64,000 nucleotides of DNA from Clostridia bacterium (GTDB taxonomy: Bacteria > Bacillota > Clostridia > Lachnospirales > Lachnospiraceae): assembly GCA_910575245.1 (NCBI GenBank), contig CAJTEN010000005.1, positions 1 to 64,000 on the forward strand. The letters are read 5' to 3'. Position numbers and translations under genes: made by a program. A model generated the notes under the pieces. That model did not search any database. It had not been told where the DNA came from and saw nothing but the letters and a program-made list of their open reading frames with translations. Shown here piece by piece: positions 51,201 to 61,130 of this stretch. The stretch's first letter is position 1. Every line of letters starts with the position of its first letter.

Positions 51201-54200
51201 TCTGTCTGTGTCGGTAGATAACTGCCGTTATACATCTGCACAAGTAAACTGGACCTTTGACAGTGGTGCAAACGTGTTGAGTAATAGCAGCTACATTTGT
51301 ATCTACTATCGGGAAAAGGATGCTGCGACATGGAATTTCTTGAATAGTACATGGAGAAGTACGACTTACATCGGGAAAGAATTTTTGACAGATCTGGATG
51401 CGGGAACATCTTATGAGGTTCTGGTAGAGTTAAAAGATACTTCATCAGATGCAGCAGGCCAGAATGTTGTCAGGGATGTAAAAGCAGAATTTACTACAGT
51501 GGCAGTAGATCATGTCCTGGAAGCTAACCTTGCAGGGCAAGAGACGGAAGCAACATCTGTTACATTTGACATGCAGCTTAAGAAGCCGACAGGCGCACTG
51601 GCCGGCAGAGCAAAGGCTGTAGTGCAATTGATACCTGCCGATGGCAGCAGTGTACAAAGTAAGGCTGTATATTTTAGTAAGGACAATCAATATAAGGCAA
51701 AGTTAAAGATGAGCGGCCTTATTCCGAGCACGAGATATGCAGTATATGCAGAGCTGTATGAGTCGGAGAATAATGCATGGAGCTATTTGAAGGAATTTAA
51801 TTTTGATGATGTGACTACGGCAACGGCGGCAGCGGCAACTTCACTTGCCATAAGTGAGCAGGAATTTGTATTGAACAAGGGAATGTTCAAGAAACTGACT
51901 GTAACGGCACAGCCGCAGGAAGCAGCGGCCGGTCTGAAATGGAGTTCCTCGGATGAAACCGTTGCAACGGTAAGCAGCGGCGGAATCGTGACGGCGCTCA
52001 AGGCCGGTGAAGCAGATATCACTGCGTCTGCGGCGGGCACGGCGGCTGGCGGGGACAAGAGCGTTTCGGCAGTCAGCCATGTGACAGTGCAGGATTATAC
52101 GATTCGGGTTAAGAATGCAGACGGAAGCTATGGCAGCATCCCGAATATTCTAAGCAAATCGCAGAAACGTACGTTTGTTGTTTATGATAATACAGCAGGA
52201 CAGGATTTAAGTGGGGTCGCATGGTCGAGCAGTAATACGAATGCTGCAAGGATAACCGGTGAAGGTCTGCTGGAGCCGCAGAATTACGGTCAGACTTATG
52301 TTACGGCCAAAACCAAAGACGGCATTATACTTAAAAACGGGCCGCTTACCGTAGTAAACGAGATACAGGGGTTTTCGATTACCAGACCGGAAACCGACAA
52401 TGACTCTTATCGGGCGCTTAAAGCGGCGGAGGCTAAATATCAGGTTGCAGCGGGAGAGACTTATCGGGTTGGATGTGTTCTTTCACCCGCATATACGGAT
52501 CAATATAGCAGCAGTGTCAGTATGGAGGCCGACAGATTTGACTGGTCGGCGGATAACAGTGCAGTTACCGTTAAAGTGTCGGAATACGACACAGACCTGA
52601 CGGAAATCATGATCCCGGAAAGCGTGTCAGGAACGGTTAAAGTATCTGCGGTTATGAAAGATGAGGAGTACAAAAACAAGAGCTTTACAATTACCTTGGA
52701 TGTACTTAGAAAACCGGAAGTGGTATTGCTTCCTGCTACTTATACATGGTTGGATTATTCAAACAAGCTGAGAGACGCGGGGCTTCCGGAGAACTGGAAG
52801 TGGAAGGAACCGGATACGCTCATCTACGAAGCAGGAATGAAAACATTTACGGCGCGTTATACACAGTCAGGATATTATCCGTATGAAACCGGAGTGGTGT
52901 TATATGCAGAGAAGATTGGAAATAACCTGTCGGTGGCCGGCAATTACAGTACGGGCAAAAAGGCGTATATTGTGAAGAAGGAAACACCTCTGAAGGTAAG
53001 TATTAGTGCACTGGGAGGGAGCATTCCTGCACTTTTATATGATCAGGCTGCTTTAACACCGGCAGCAAAAGATGCCGCTAAGGTCAGCGTGTCGGAACCG
53101 GATGAAGCAGGATATTATAGTGTTACTGCTTCCGTTAAAGGTACCTATACGGTGTCAGCAGCCGTTTCGCTGAAGAAGGCAGCGTTTGAAAAGACGAACG
53201 GCGCATATGTTCTGGCTGCGGGAGAGAACGTGAAGAATACGACGGCATCGGTGAAATTTATGGCTGTAGATTCTGCACCTGTTAAGAAGATCTCTTTTGC
53301 CGTTGCGGAAGATTCACCGGAAAAGGTAGTGCTTACCGAAGACGGCACGATAGAATATGAGATTACGGCTGCAAATGCCGATACGAAGGCGAACGAGCGT
53401 GTGATTTATTTGAATGTTACTGCTACGGATACGGACGGCAACGAGGTAGCAAACCCTGATATTAATTATACCGTGAGTGATACAGCGGTCGTAAAAACGA
53501 AGAAAGACGGCACAAACAGGCTGATATTGACGATACCAAAAGAAGCCGACGGACTTGCCAAGATTGTTGCGGCAGCAAAAGATGAACTGGGGTACAGTAC
53601 ACAGTTTGCTGTCAGGGTGAAAGATTATACGCCCAGAGTGACAACCTATAAGACAACCGTAAATGAGAATTACACTTACGGCACGGAAATAGCGCAGATG
53701 GTATTGCCTTATTGCGAAGAAAACAATAATCAGATTGAAGAGCTTCTTCTCGTGGAAACGGACAGCAAGAACGGAAAAGATACGGTTCCGGGCTTAGATG
53801 TGGTAGCGGATAACATGTACGGCAGTTATAAGTATAGCCTATCCCTGCAGGTTAAGGATAAGGAGCAGATCAAGAAAAAGGGAAATCTGAATTACTATCT
53901 TGCCATTGTGACCCAGGCCTACGGTGGAATGGTCTTTGTACCGGTGCAGATCAAGATTGAGGAGGGAATGCCGGCAGTATCTCTCAGACAGACCGGCAAA
54001 GTAAATGTATTCTATACGGATACGACGCATTTATCAAATTATGATGCAGTTTCCATGGGGCTTGTGGATGTTTCTTCTGCGGCATCGATTGAATCCGTAA
54101 GATGGGTGGCGGGAGAAGGCGCGGAATCCGGAATGAACACAGAGTTTGTGATTGAGCGTTATAGCACATATGTTGTGAAAAATGGGAAATATACGAAGAA

Positions 54201-55728
54201 ATACATGATCCAACAGCACAAACCGGTTTTGAATAACAGTAAGAAGCCGTCGGATGCCGCTGTAAAGGGAAATATTTTTATCCGATTGTCAGGATACAAG
54301 GAAGAGATCAAGATGCCTTTAACGATCCAGACAGTGTATAAAAAGCCTGTTTTAAAGATGGCTGGAGATTATAAAGTATGTCCTGCACTTGGCCAGAAGA
54401 ATATTTTTATGCCTGTCTATACAAATGCGGCAAAAAGCAATTACTATATGATTCAAGGCAATACATCGGTGTGGAGAGGGTATGCTGATGTAACCTGTGC
54501 CGATATGGAAATTGAGGTGGAAGCACATACAGATTCCATTATGCTCCGCTATAATGGAACAAAAGATAAAAAAACGCAGTTCAGGCTGGATTCTGATTAT
54601 TGGTATGAACCGCTGATGGTTCCGGTGAAGGTAAAAGTTTTAAATTCCAAAGTGAAAATTTCTCCGGGTACAGTGATACTAAATACGGCATATCCGTCAG
54701 AGACAACGCAGACATCAGCGAGTGCACAAATTTATACTGCGGGCAGTGGATATAATGTATTCTTATCGGACATAAGTATGGAAGGAACGAATTCCAAGGC
54801 ACAGGAACTGCTGGATAAAGAACTTTTGAACATATATATGGATAAGGCGAATGGATATACTGATTTGGCAGTTTCTCTAAACTATGCAAAAGCGATGGGA
54901 AGCAGCCCGATCAAGCCCGGTAGTTACAAGTTTAAGCTGACACCGTACTATGGAGATATGGAATTGAACAGCGTCACATTAACCGTAAAGGTTATTGATA
55001 AAGAGGCAACAGTGAATGTGAAAGCAAAGGGCACGATTGATTTGCTGAAGCTGAATTATTATGGTGACGATTATGAGGCCTATTCTAATAATTCCATTGT
55101 AGTGACACCGACGTTCAAGAATTTGGACAGTTCCTATGACGTAATCGGTGCAGAACTTGAAGGCGCGTATAAGGATCTTTTTGAGATAAGGGATTACTAT
55201 TCGCACGGAGTCCTTAGAATTGTGCCCAGTTCTTTCGGGAAGCTGAAAGCGGGTAAGAGTTATCAACTGTCAGTGGCCTATACAGTGAAAGATGTATATG
55301 GAGAAGGCGGTGAAACGATCACGGTGAGATCCAACACCTTTACGGTCAAGCCGAAACAGTCAGTGCCGAAGGTAACGTCTTCTGTGAAACAGCTTGCTCT
55401 ATATGCGTGTGCAGAGGGAGAAAATAAGGCCGAAAGAATGTATCTGTACGTGCCGCATAATAATAAGAAAGGGTATTATGCAATCCAGGGTGCAAGCGGT
55501 TCGCTGGATGTCAACAAAGACGGAAGAGCAGATTTGATGGTGAAAACATTATCTACAGACAAGTCTTCCGGTCGGGCGCAGATTGCAGTGTATGTTCTGG
55601 ATGCAGATGCCGTTAAGGCAACAACAAAAGGCGTGGCTTATAAGATACCCGTTACTGTCAGATGTGTGGGACGGGACGGAGTAAGCAAGGATGCCTCTGC
55701 TACCGTGAGCGTAGTTGTAAAGAAATAA
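48256..55728 (+). CDS. Giant exported surface protein with FN3/Ig-like domains
   Basis: 2490 residues from ATG 48256 (AGGAGGAG upstream). Signal peptide 1-25 (LAILLSICMLTGG...AYA), then a Gly/Asp/Glu/Thr-rich low-complexity region to about 240 with 11-residue repeats. Next come a C-terminal-PPC-like domain (about 245-350) and a run of fibronectin-III-like modules (EDTEYEVKLVPD, DAGTSYEVLVEL), a BIG2 Ig-like domain near 1190-1280 (LKWSSSDETVATVSSGGIVTA), and further beta-sandwich repeats. There is no LPXTG, SLH or C-terminal anchor, so it may be secreted, cell-wall-associated or held by other means. It is probably an adhesin. Confidence 0.82.
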   Translation: MFQRGLAILLSICMLTGGICDTAYAMNPQPDVGTVSAVQSVSDTSEISELSMESAAGNPTGEEGDKSEEDPAGNGDNSGNSGDGTESNDAGNGTSDDGAAGDKVDNGSGTAEDGAGNEGGTTGDSAGNEGGTTGDSAGNEGGTTGDSAGNEGGAAGDGADNEGSTPEDGTGSEDDTTGDGTGSESDAGQNDDDDTPGSEGGSGDDVAVSEDDDETDAEDQSESDADTVTADTKDSVSARSVKEEELVLTVDAPQTVTLTGQEKQWLSFTAPQDGLFRFYSTVEDDSYQSKHVYLFHEKSDNEYDYFDQDYASGLNGNFNCVYRMQSGETVYLLVEAGSSSTSSTFMVNAEKVEASGLTVTKNSEGNYTLQSDSYRLNLVMTPSFSKVKTAMQLQQADGSALTGSDSYRIYYQYSYDNSWGDKSSSYNTIYLSYSGHQGDDEITGIATGGEFLITELQIRDSSNNILAVLGADQQAISVNTIATEKQGILTQVTAEDTSISIKTEMMSNKNGRLRYRKKDEIEWSYYKDTIYYYTNEVTLPAEADTDYVVELTGMDMETVYDTAEVRTKAFAATDINAEVMNITSSGAMVKVTIGTYTGANRYIHARVSYIDSMGDSKTSTGYVYASNIASGSINLPLSNLTAGTEYKDLEVELDDTDSYSMEYAAHRIKVSFTTAASALTADQINVTVTPDAGDGTKAVLNVALQGITEGSYQYTAKYRVAGSKDWQGSSSSSGSLASDNSYADEKNLSSLIGDTEYEVLVMVDGVSKAASFTTTAAAVAAKVEVKPLMQGVQVAAALTGTETLSGTYSISVQYYDQDVCGWMSAYAVDYTAASLTADKNWESTAVFYSDKIRPNAENDWKISISGDSVGKVYEKFFSLTAVRQEVSLTAEDVMCTTARIRAVLAARDESIRYKSANLYYREKGATQWSGGDSCSYTYENGSTVYLSGLKEDTEYEVKLVPDKYPEEVLGQTTFRTLKDTRSLSVSVDNCRYTSAQVNWTFDSGANVLSNSSYICIYYREKDAATWNFLNSTWRSTTYIGKEFLTDLDAGTSYEVLVELKDTSSDAAGQNVVRDVKAEFTTVAVDHVLEANLAGQETEATSVTFDMQLKKPTGALAGRAKAVVQLIPADGSSVQSKAVYFSKDNQYKAKLKMSGLIPSTRYAVYAELYESENNAWSYLKEFNFDDVTTATAAAATSLAISEQEFVLNKGMFKKLTVTAQPQEAAAGLKWSSSDETVATVSSGGIVTALKAGEADITASAAGTAAGGDKSVSAVSHVTVQDYTIRVKNADGSYGSIPNILSKSQKRTFVVYDNTAGQDLSGVAWSSSNTNAARITGEGLLEPQNYGQTYVTAKTKDGIILKNGPLTVVNEIQGFSITRPETDNDSYRALKAAEAKYQVAAGETYRVGCVLSPAYTDQYSSSVSMEADRFDWSADNSAVTVKVSEYDTDLTEIMIPESVSGTVKVSAVMKDEEYKNKSFTITLDVLRKPEVVLLPATYTWLDYSNKLRDAGLPENWKWKEPDTLIYEAGMKTFTARYTQSGYYPYETGVVLYAEKIGNNLSVAGNYSTGKKAYIVKKETPLKVSISALGGSIPALLYDQAALTPAAKDAAKVSVSEPDEAGYYSVTASVKGTYTVSAAVSLKKAAFEKTNGAYVLAAGENVKNTTASVKFMAVDSAPVKKISFAVAEDSPEKVVLTEDGTIEYEITAANADTKANERVIYLNVTATDTDGNEVANPDINYTVSDTAVVKTKKDGTNRLILTIPKEADGLAKIVAAAKDELGYSTQFAVRVKDYTPRVTTYKTTVNENYTYGTEIAQMVLPYCEENNNQIEELLLVETDSKNGKDTVPGLDVVADNMYGSYKYSLSLQVKDKEQIKKKGNLNYYLAIVTQAYGGMVFVPVQIKIEEGMPAVSLRQTGKVNVFYTDTTHLSNYDAVSMGLVDVSSAASIESVRWVAGEGAESGMNTEFVIERYSTYVVKNGKYTKKYMIQQHKPVLNNSKKPSDAAVKGNIFIRLSGYKEEIKMPLTIQTVYKKPVLKMAGDYKVCPALGQKNIFMPVYTNAAKSNYYMIQGNTSVWRGYADVTCADMEIEVEAHTDSIMLRYNGTKDKKTQFRLDSDYWYEPLMVPVKVKVLNSKVKISPGTVILNTAYPSETTQTSASAQIYTAGSGYNVFLSDISMEGTNSKAQELLDKELLNIYMDKANGYTDLAVSLNYAKAMGSSPIKPGSYKFKLTPYYGDMELNSVTLTVKVIDKEATVNVKAKGTIDLLKLNYYGDDYEAYSNNSIVVTPTFKNLDSSYDVIGAELEGAYKDLFEIRDYYSHGVLRIVPSSFGKLKAGKSYQLSVAYTVKDVYGEGGETITVRSNTFTVKPKQSVPKVTSSVKQLALYACAEGENKAERMYLYVPHNNKKGYYAIQGASGSLDVNKDGRADLMVKTLSTDKSSGRAQIAVYVLDADAVKATTKGVAYKIPVTVRCVGRDGVSKDASATVSVVVKK
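48568..48798 (+). repeat. 33-bp coding tandem repeats
   Basis: Eleven-residue units of the GNEGGTTGDSA type. Three successive units (48601-48633, 48634-48666, 48667-48699) are nearly identical at DNA level; degenerate units flank them (DNGSGTAEDGA before; GNEGGAAGDGA, DNEGSTPEDGT, GSEDDTTGDGT after). Unit number is likely to vary between strains. Confidence 0.85.
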
Positions 55729-55771
55729 AAATACTTATAATTTATGGAAGAACAATATGTATTAGTATAGT

Positions 55772-55812
55772 AAAAAGATCTCTATATCTGACAAGGGTAT
55801 AGGGGTCTTTTT
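55772..55812 (+). terminator. Terminator of surface protein gene
   Basis: AAAAAGATCTCTATA/TATAGGGGTCTTTTT, a long stem with two G-U pairs, ending in TTTTTATT. Confidence 0.8.
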
Positions 55813-56043
55813 ATTACGTCCGTATCAAGGAGTAGTTTGATTTAAAGGCTTAGCTTTGTGGAACGTCATGGAGTCTATGGAAGTTTATATACTGGTATTG
55901 TTGTAGATTCACGTAAGAAGATCCTGAGAAGTTATTTCTTATCTTTACATGATTGTACATACCCGAACCATCATGATACAATTAAGCAAGTGAAACCAGA
56001 GAATCTGAAACGAGAACGATTGAATAACCTATAGGATAAAACA

Positions 56044-58287
56044 ATGACCTACGAACAATTTCAAAAACAATTTCACATTCAACTCAACCGACAGCAGGCC
56101 GAGGCAGTCTGTTCCATAGATGGGCCGGTCCTTCTGCTTGCGGTACCCGGCAGCGGTAAGACAACGGTTCTGGTGACGCGTTTGGGTTACATGATCTATT
56201 GTGCCGAAATTGCACCTGAAAGTATTTTGACCTTAACTTATACGATATCGGCGGCTCGTGATATGGCTAAGCGGTTTGGCTCTTATTTCGGGGATGAAGT
56301 CGCCAGGAGGATAGAATTCCGGACCATCAACGGGATATGCGCCAAGGTGATTCAGTATTATGGAAATCTGATAGGGAAAGCTCCTTTTTCCCTTGCAACA
56401 GAGAATGAGACCATTACAAGGATGCTGTCTGAGATTTTCCTCAGAACGGAGGAAAGCTATGCCACGGAAAGCGACCTGAAGGGGATCCGCAGCATGATTA
56501 CATATATTAAGAACATGATGCTTACCGGAGACGAGATCAGACAGCTGGACGAAGAAGCAGATTACAGGGTATCGGAAATTTATAAGGCGTACAATGACGA
56601 ACTGCATGCCCGGAATCGGATGGATTATGATGACCAGATGGTATATGCCTATAATATTCTGCGGAGAAGTCCTGAGACGCTGCAGTATTTTCGGAATCTA
56701 TATTCTTATATCTGTGTGGATGAAGCGCAGGACACTTCCAGGATACAGCATGAGATTATCAGGCTGCTTGCCGGAGGGAGGGACAACCTGTTTATGGTAG
56801 GGGATGAGGATCAGAGTATCTACGGATTTCGTGCGGCTTATCCGGAGGCGCTGCTGTCTTTTGAGAAGGATCATCTATCGGCCAAAGTACTGTTGATGGA
56901 AGAAAACTTCCGCTCCGATGGGAAAATCGTAGAGGCCGCAGACAGGTTCATTCAGAAAAATATCCTGCGTCATGAAAAGCACATGACAGCCGCCAGACAA
57001 GCTCTTACGGATATACAGAGGATTGCATTGCAGAATCGTAGGGCCCAGTATGACCATCTTGTGAAGGTGGCAGAGGAGTGCCGGACGCAGACAGCGGTGC
57101 TCTACCGGAATAATGAGAGTGTGCTGCCGCTTGTGGACCGGTTGGAGAGGCAGGGGCTTCCATACAGGCTTCGCAATGCGGAGCTGACCTTCTTTACACA
57201 TAAAACCGTGCTGGACATCCGGAATATTATCAGCTATGCAATGAATCCGAAGGATGCGGAATTATTTCTGCAGATTTACTATAAGATTGGTACTTATATA
57301 AAGAAAGCGGATGCAGTCCGTATTTGTGGAATAGCCGGAAAGGAGAACAGAGATGTTTTAGAGACGGCCATACGTTACGGGCAGCTTCCCGACCGCACGG
57401 TGCAGAGCTGCAGGCTAATCAGAAATCATATGAAGTGTCTGCTGTCGGAACGGGCAGATAAGGCAATCAACAGGATCGTATACAGTATGGGATACGGGGA
57501 ATATCTTGAGCGTATGGGGATGAGTGACAGCAAGTTGTTTATTTTGAAGATGATTGCCCAGAATGAAGACTCGTTACAGCGATTCCTGGTGAGACTGGAT
57601 GAACTGCAGGCAATCATGCAGGGAAGAAAGGACCATTCTCAGAATATAACAAGAACTGCAGAAGAAAGGGCAGCAGTGAGGCCAAAGTCCAAACTGTTAC
57701 AAGAACGGCATGTTTCACAGAGTATATTAAGAGGAAGCGAAGAAAAAGGAGCCAGGCAGCCGCTCATTTTATCCACGATCCATTCAAGCAAAGGCCTGGA
57801 ATACGATACGGTCTATCTGCTGGATGTAGTGGATGGCATCTTCCCTGAAGATGCACCGAAGAGCCTGAAAGCCATGGATAAAAAGGAACGGGCGGCCTAT
57901 GAAGAGGAACGCCGTCTGTTCTATGTAGGGGTAACACGTGCGAAGAATAATCTGGCGGTCTTCAAGCTGGATCAGAAGTCATCCTTCTGTGAGGAACTGG
58001 TACGTAAAGAGACCAGGGCGGCTGATAAGGCAGGGAAGATTTCTCTTCAGGCGAAGGCGAAGAGCCGTCCGGTTCAGGCATATGCTTCCGGGGGAAAAGA
58101 TTTTTCACAGGAAGAGTATGAAAAATATGCTGCCGGTCTTGGTGAAGGGCTGATTGTGCAGCATAAGAAGCTGGGAGAAGGGGTGGTTGTAGAAGTACAG
58201 GAGGATAGAGTGACTCTGCAATTTTCTGCGGGGCAGAAGGTGTTCGGGCTGAAGACGCTGTATGAGTATGACCTGCTGGTGTTTTAA
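56044..58287 (+). CDS. UvrD/PcrA-like DNA helicase
   Basis: 747-residue superfamily 1 helicase: Q motif LNRQQAEAV, motif I VPGSGKTTVL, motif II VDEAQDTSRIQ, motif III GDEDQSIYGFRAA, motif IV ENFRSD, motif V TIHSSKGLEYDTVYL and motif VI YVGVTRAKNNL are all present. The C-terminus (about 690-745, GLIVQHKKLGEGVVVEVQ) is the small Tudor-like domain seen in PcrA. It unwinds DNA 3'-5' in repair. No ribosome site of note precedes ATG 56044, so expression may be low. It is close to YjcD-type helicases. Confidence 0.87.
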   Translation: MTYEQFQKQFHIQLNRQQAEAVCSIDGPVLLLAVPGSGKTTVLVTRLGYMIYCAEIAPESILTLTYTISAARDMAKRFGSYFGDEVARRIEFRTINGICAKVIQYYGNLIGKAPFSLATENETITRMLSEIFLRTEESYATESDLKGIRSMITYIKNMMLTGDEIRQLDEEADYRVSEIYKAYNDELHARNRMDYDDQMVYAYNILRRSPETLQYFRNLYSYICVDEAQDTSRIQHEIIRLLAGGRDNLFMVGDEDQSIYGFRAAYPEALLSFEKDHLSAKVLLMEENFRSDGKIVEAADRFIQKNILRHEKHMTAARQALTDIQRIALQNRRAQYDHLVKVAEECRTQTAVLYRNNESVLPLVDRLERQGLPYRLRNAELTFFTHKTVLDIRNIISYAMNPKDAELFLQIYYKIGTYIKKADAVRICGIAGKENRDVLETAIRYGQLPDRTVQSCRLIRNHMKCLLSERADKAINRIVYSMGYGEYLERMGMSDSKLFILKMIAQNEDSLQRFLVRLDELQAIMQGRKDHSQNITRTAEERAAVRPKSKLLQERHVSQSILRGSEEKGARQPLILSTIHSSKGLEYDTVYLLDVVDGIFPEDAPKSLKAMDKKERAAYEEERRLFYVGVTRAKNNLAVFKLDQKSSFCEELVRKETRAADKAGKISLQAKAKSRPVQAYASGGKDFSQEEYEKYAAGLGEGLIVQHKKLGEGVVVEVQEDRVTLQFSAGQKVFGLKTLYEYDLLVF

Positions 58288-58446
58288 GGAATAAGGATAT
58301 ATTGTGCCTGCAATAACCAGGAGGAAAACTGCTGGGGTGTGGATTCTGTTGTTTCGGAGCGGGCTCTGCGGGAACTGTATTTACGGAGGGGCAGAGAGCA
58401 ACCTGAAAGGAAAAATATTGTGACAGTCCAGACAGGTCATTTAAAA

Positions 58447-58485
58447 TATCCGGCCAAACGCATATTGATTTAGCATGGCCGGATA
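58447..58485 (+). terminator. Hairpin upstream of S1-like gene
   Basis: Perfect TATCCGGCCA/TGGCCGGATA stem with a 19-nt loop, without a U-tract. It lies in the 343-bp gap 58288-58630, which contains no other recognised feature apart from a TATACT (58583-58588) that may be the -10 of the S1-like gene. Confidence 0.4.
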
Positions 58486-58630
58486 CAGTAACAGGGAAGC
58501 CGAAGTCTGGAAATACTACAAAATATCAGAGTGGTGTTACCTTAAATCTTTCGTTTCAGTGGTTCCCCTCCGGAAAATGTGTTATACTTATCTAAGTTTA
58601 ACGAAAACAGAAACACGGGGGACAAGATTT

Positions 58631-59536
58631 ATGGAAGAGACAATGAAAGACTACGAGAGAGAGCTGGAGGCATCCTTCCGCAAGATTCAGGAAGGCGATG
58701 TGATCAAAGGTACTGTGATCGGTGTGAATGAGGAAGAAGTGACTCTGGATCTCAAGTATTACACGCAGGGCATTATCAAGGCAACGGATATGAGTGACGA
58801 TCCGGGCTTCTCTGTCATGGCAGACGTACATGAGGGTGATGTGATCGAGGCTTCTGTAGTGAAGATGGATGACGGACAGGGGAATATTCTTCTATCCAGA
58901 AGAGAGGCCAATGCAGTGCTCGCCTGGGATGTTCTGGAAGGCTATAAAGAGGAGAAGAAGAATCTGACAGTCAAGGTGAGCGAGGTGGTAAATGCAGGTG
59001 TGGTCGCTTATCTGGAAGGGATCAGAGGGTTCATACCGGCTTCTCAGCTCGATCTTTCTTATGTGGAGAATCTGGAGGAGTATAAAGGAAGAACGCTGGA
59101 AGTAAGAGTGATAACCGTTGACCGTGAGAAGGAAAAACTGGTGCTTTCAGCCAAGGAGATCTTAAGAGAGAAGGCGAAAGAAGAACATGACCATAAGGTG
59201 GCGATGATCGTACCCGGAACGGTTCTGGAGGGTACGGTGGAGAGTCTGCAGACCTATGGAGCATTCGTGGACCTGAAGGATGGCCTGAGTGGACTGGTTC
59301 ATATTTCCCAGATCTGCCAGCGGAGAATCAAGAAACCTTCTGAGGTGCTTAAGGTTGGCGATAAGGTTAAGGTGAAGGTTCTGAACACGAATGATGGTAA
59401 GATTTCCCTTAGCATGAAGGCATTGGAGGAACAGCAGGCTGAGGAGATGGAGAACATCGATGTGAAGCAGTACGGTTCCAGTGAAAGTTTGGGAACCAGC
59501 TTAGGAGATTTGTTTGCGAAGCTGAATCTTAAATAG
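58631..59536 (+). CDS. S1-domain RNA-binding protein
   Basis: 301 residues from ATG 58631. Three S1 OB-fold domains: 18-85 (GDVIKGTVIGVNEEEVTLDL), 105-170 (VSEVVNAGVVAYLEGIRGFIPASQLD) and 190-260 (GTVLEGTVESLQTYGAFVDLKDGLSGLVHISQI). Firmicute S1-like proteins of this length bind single-stranded RNA, and some act in translation. It lacks the six-domain length of proteobacterial S1. A longer in-frame start at 58475 precedes the -10 box and is unlikely. Confidence 0.82.
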   Translation: MEETMKDYERELEASFRKIQEGDVIKGTVIGVNEEEVTLDLKYYTQGIIKATDMSDDPGFSVMADVHEGDVIEASVVKMDDGQGNILLSRREANAVLAWDVLEGYKEEKKNLTVKVSEVVNAGVVAYLEGIRGFIPASQLDLSYVENLEEYKGRTLEVRVITVDREKEKLVLSAKEILREKAKEEHDHKVAMIVPGTVLEGTVESLQTYGAFVDLKDGLSGLVHISQICQRRIKKPSEVLKVGDKVKVKVLNTNDGKISLSMKALEEQQAEEMENIDVKQYGSSESLGTSLGDLFAKLNLK

Positions 59537-59545
59537 AGATCGAGA

Positions 59546-59579
59546 ATCCCCCAGTAATGTTATTGCATGACTGGGGGAT
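59546..59579. terminator. Bidirectional terminator
   Basis: ATCCCCCAGT/ACTGGGGGAT perfect stem, between the convergent S1-like and response regulator genes; the flanks contain only short T runs. Confidence 0.65.
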
Positions 59580-59589
59580 ATTACTGGGT

Positions 59590-61077
59590 CTATATCCCTT
59601 TTCGGAATTCGCCTGCCGTTGCACCTGTATGTTTCCTGAAAACCTGACTGAAATAGCTCTGGTCTTCATAACCGCATGCACGGGCAATATCCAGGATCCT
59701 GAGGTCGGTGTTTTTCAGAAGATACTTCGCATGTCTGATCCGTTCCTGTGTGATGTAATCAAAGAGGTTCTGGCCGGTTTCCTGCTTGAAAATATAGCTG
59801 ATGTAAGAAGGATTGCGGTTAATTTCCCGGGCCAGGTCATTCAGATTGATGCTGGACGCCAGGTGCTCCAGAATATATTGTCTGATCCGGGCAACGTGAT
59901 GTCTTTGCTTATGGCTGCCTGTACAGGAGGAGGCATATTCATATAGGAAAGCTATGAAATCCTGCAGAATATCGCACATAAGATCCAGATTTGAGGCGGC
60001 CAGCAGAGGGGAGATGACCCGGCGGTTCCAATCGAGGGAAGAATCGTCTATATTTTCATAAGCAGATTCAAATTGCGTGCGGAGCCGGTAGGCAAAATCG
60101 ACGATCTGCGCTTTCATATCATTGGCTGAATTGTTTTGCAGCTGTATTGTCTCCTTCACTTTTGCTAAAACAGCATATGCCTGAGAAGGGGCATCGGCAA
60201 GCAGAAGAAGACTTTCGGCTTCTCTTAGATCGATCGGAGCAGACGGAGAAGGTTCCGGTGCAGGATCGTTGTCGAGCTGGCTGAGGCTGAAGGCACAGTA
60301 TTCCAACATTTCTTCCGCGGCCAGAAGGGATGTCGGCAGATTTTCCGGGGCATCCACGATACAGCCGAGTCCCCAGTAAAAGTTGTTTTCGCAGGTTGCC
60401 TGCAGTGTTTTCAGACTACCGATAACCTTCTTCCTTGCATTGCCGGCTGACAGCGCGTTTCTCTGTGCGATAAGGAGAGTCAGCCTGGCGCCGCTCTGGA
60501 TGAGGAAGAGCTTTCCGTCCATGACCAGCCATGTGCGGATGCATGCAATGATGGAGTCTGTGTTCCGGGAATCATTCAGTTTCAGCTGGATAATGAAGAA
60601 ACTCTCGTATTGCCGGAAGATTCTGTCCTGTGCGGCTTGCATATTGCCGTTCAGAAAATCCTGTAGTAAAGATTCTTCTTCATTTTGAAAACGGGATAAT
60701 TTTTTGCTGCGGAATTTCTCGATGGCCTTTTTAATGGTAGCTTCTATTTCAGATATATTAGCGGGTTTGATCAGATAATCCACTGCATCCATCTGCAGAG
60801 CTTCCCGTGCATACTCGAATTCGCTGTAGGCAGAGAAGATGATAAACACCGCATCGCATGTCTCTTTGAGTCTGTCCATCAGCTGCAGCCCTGTCTGCCC
60901 GGGCATGAGAATATCGGTGATAACGATATCCGGATTCAGCTCTGCAATTCTTTCTGCCGCTTCCGATCCGTCTTTGGCATAGCCGATCACGGATGCATCC
61001 AACGCATCCCAGTGAACACGATTGATCAGTCCGCTGATTACTTTTCCTTCGTCATCTGCGATATATACAGTATACAT
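59590..61077 (-). CDS. YesN-type response regulator with AraC output
   Basis: 495 residues. Receiver 1-120 with acidic D8/D9 and phospho-acceptor Asp55 (IVITDILMPG), a long linker (120-390), then two AraC HTHs (about 395-495: INLNDLAREINRNPSYISYIFKQETGQNLFDYI, ILDIARACGYEDQSYFSQVFRKHTG). Its partner kinase is the next gene upstream at 61224. Systems of this type activate the sugar ABC transporter genes beside them. Confidence 0.9.
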   Translation of the reverse strand: MYTVYIADDEGKVISGLINRVHWDALDASVIGYAKDGSEAAERIAELNPDIVITDILMPGQTGLQLMDRLKETCDAVFIIFSAYSEFEYAREALQMDAVDYLIKPANISEIEATIKKAIEKFRSKKLSRFQNEEESLLQDFLNGNMQAAQDRIFRQYESFFIIQLKLNDSRNTDSIIACIRTWLVMDGKLFLIQSGARLTLLIAQRNALSAGNARKKVIGSLKTLQATCENNFYWGLGCIVDAPENLPTSLLAAEEMLEYCAFSLSQLDNDPAPEPSPSAPIDLREAESLLLLADAPSQAYAVLAKVKETIQLQNNSANDMKAQIVDFAYRLRTQFESAYENIDDSSLDWNRRVISPLLAASNLDLMCDILQDFIAFLYEYASSCTGSHKQRHHVARIRQYILEHLASSINLNDLAREINRNPSYISYIFKQETGQNLFDYITQERIRHAKYLLKNTDLRILDIARACGYEDQSYFSQVFRKHTGATAGEFRKGI

Positions 61078-61130
61078 AATTGCTCCTCATCATTTTATTT
61101 ATTTCAGTAAAGTTTACTTCATGACAGACA

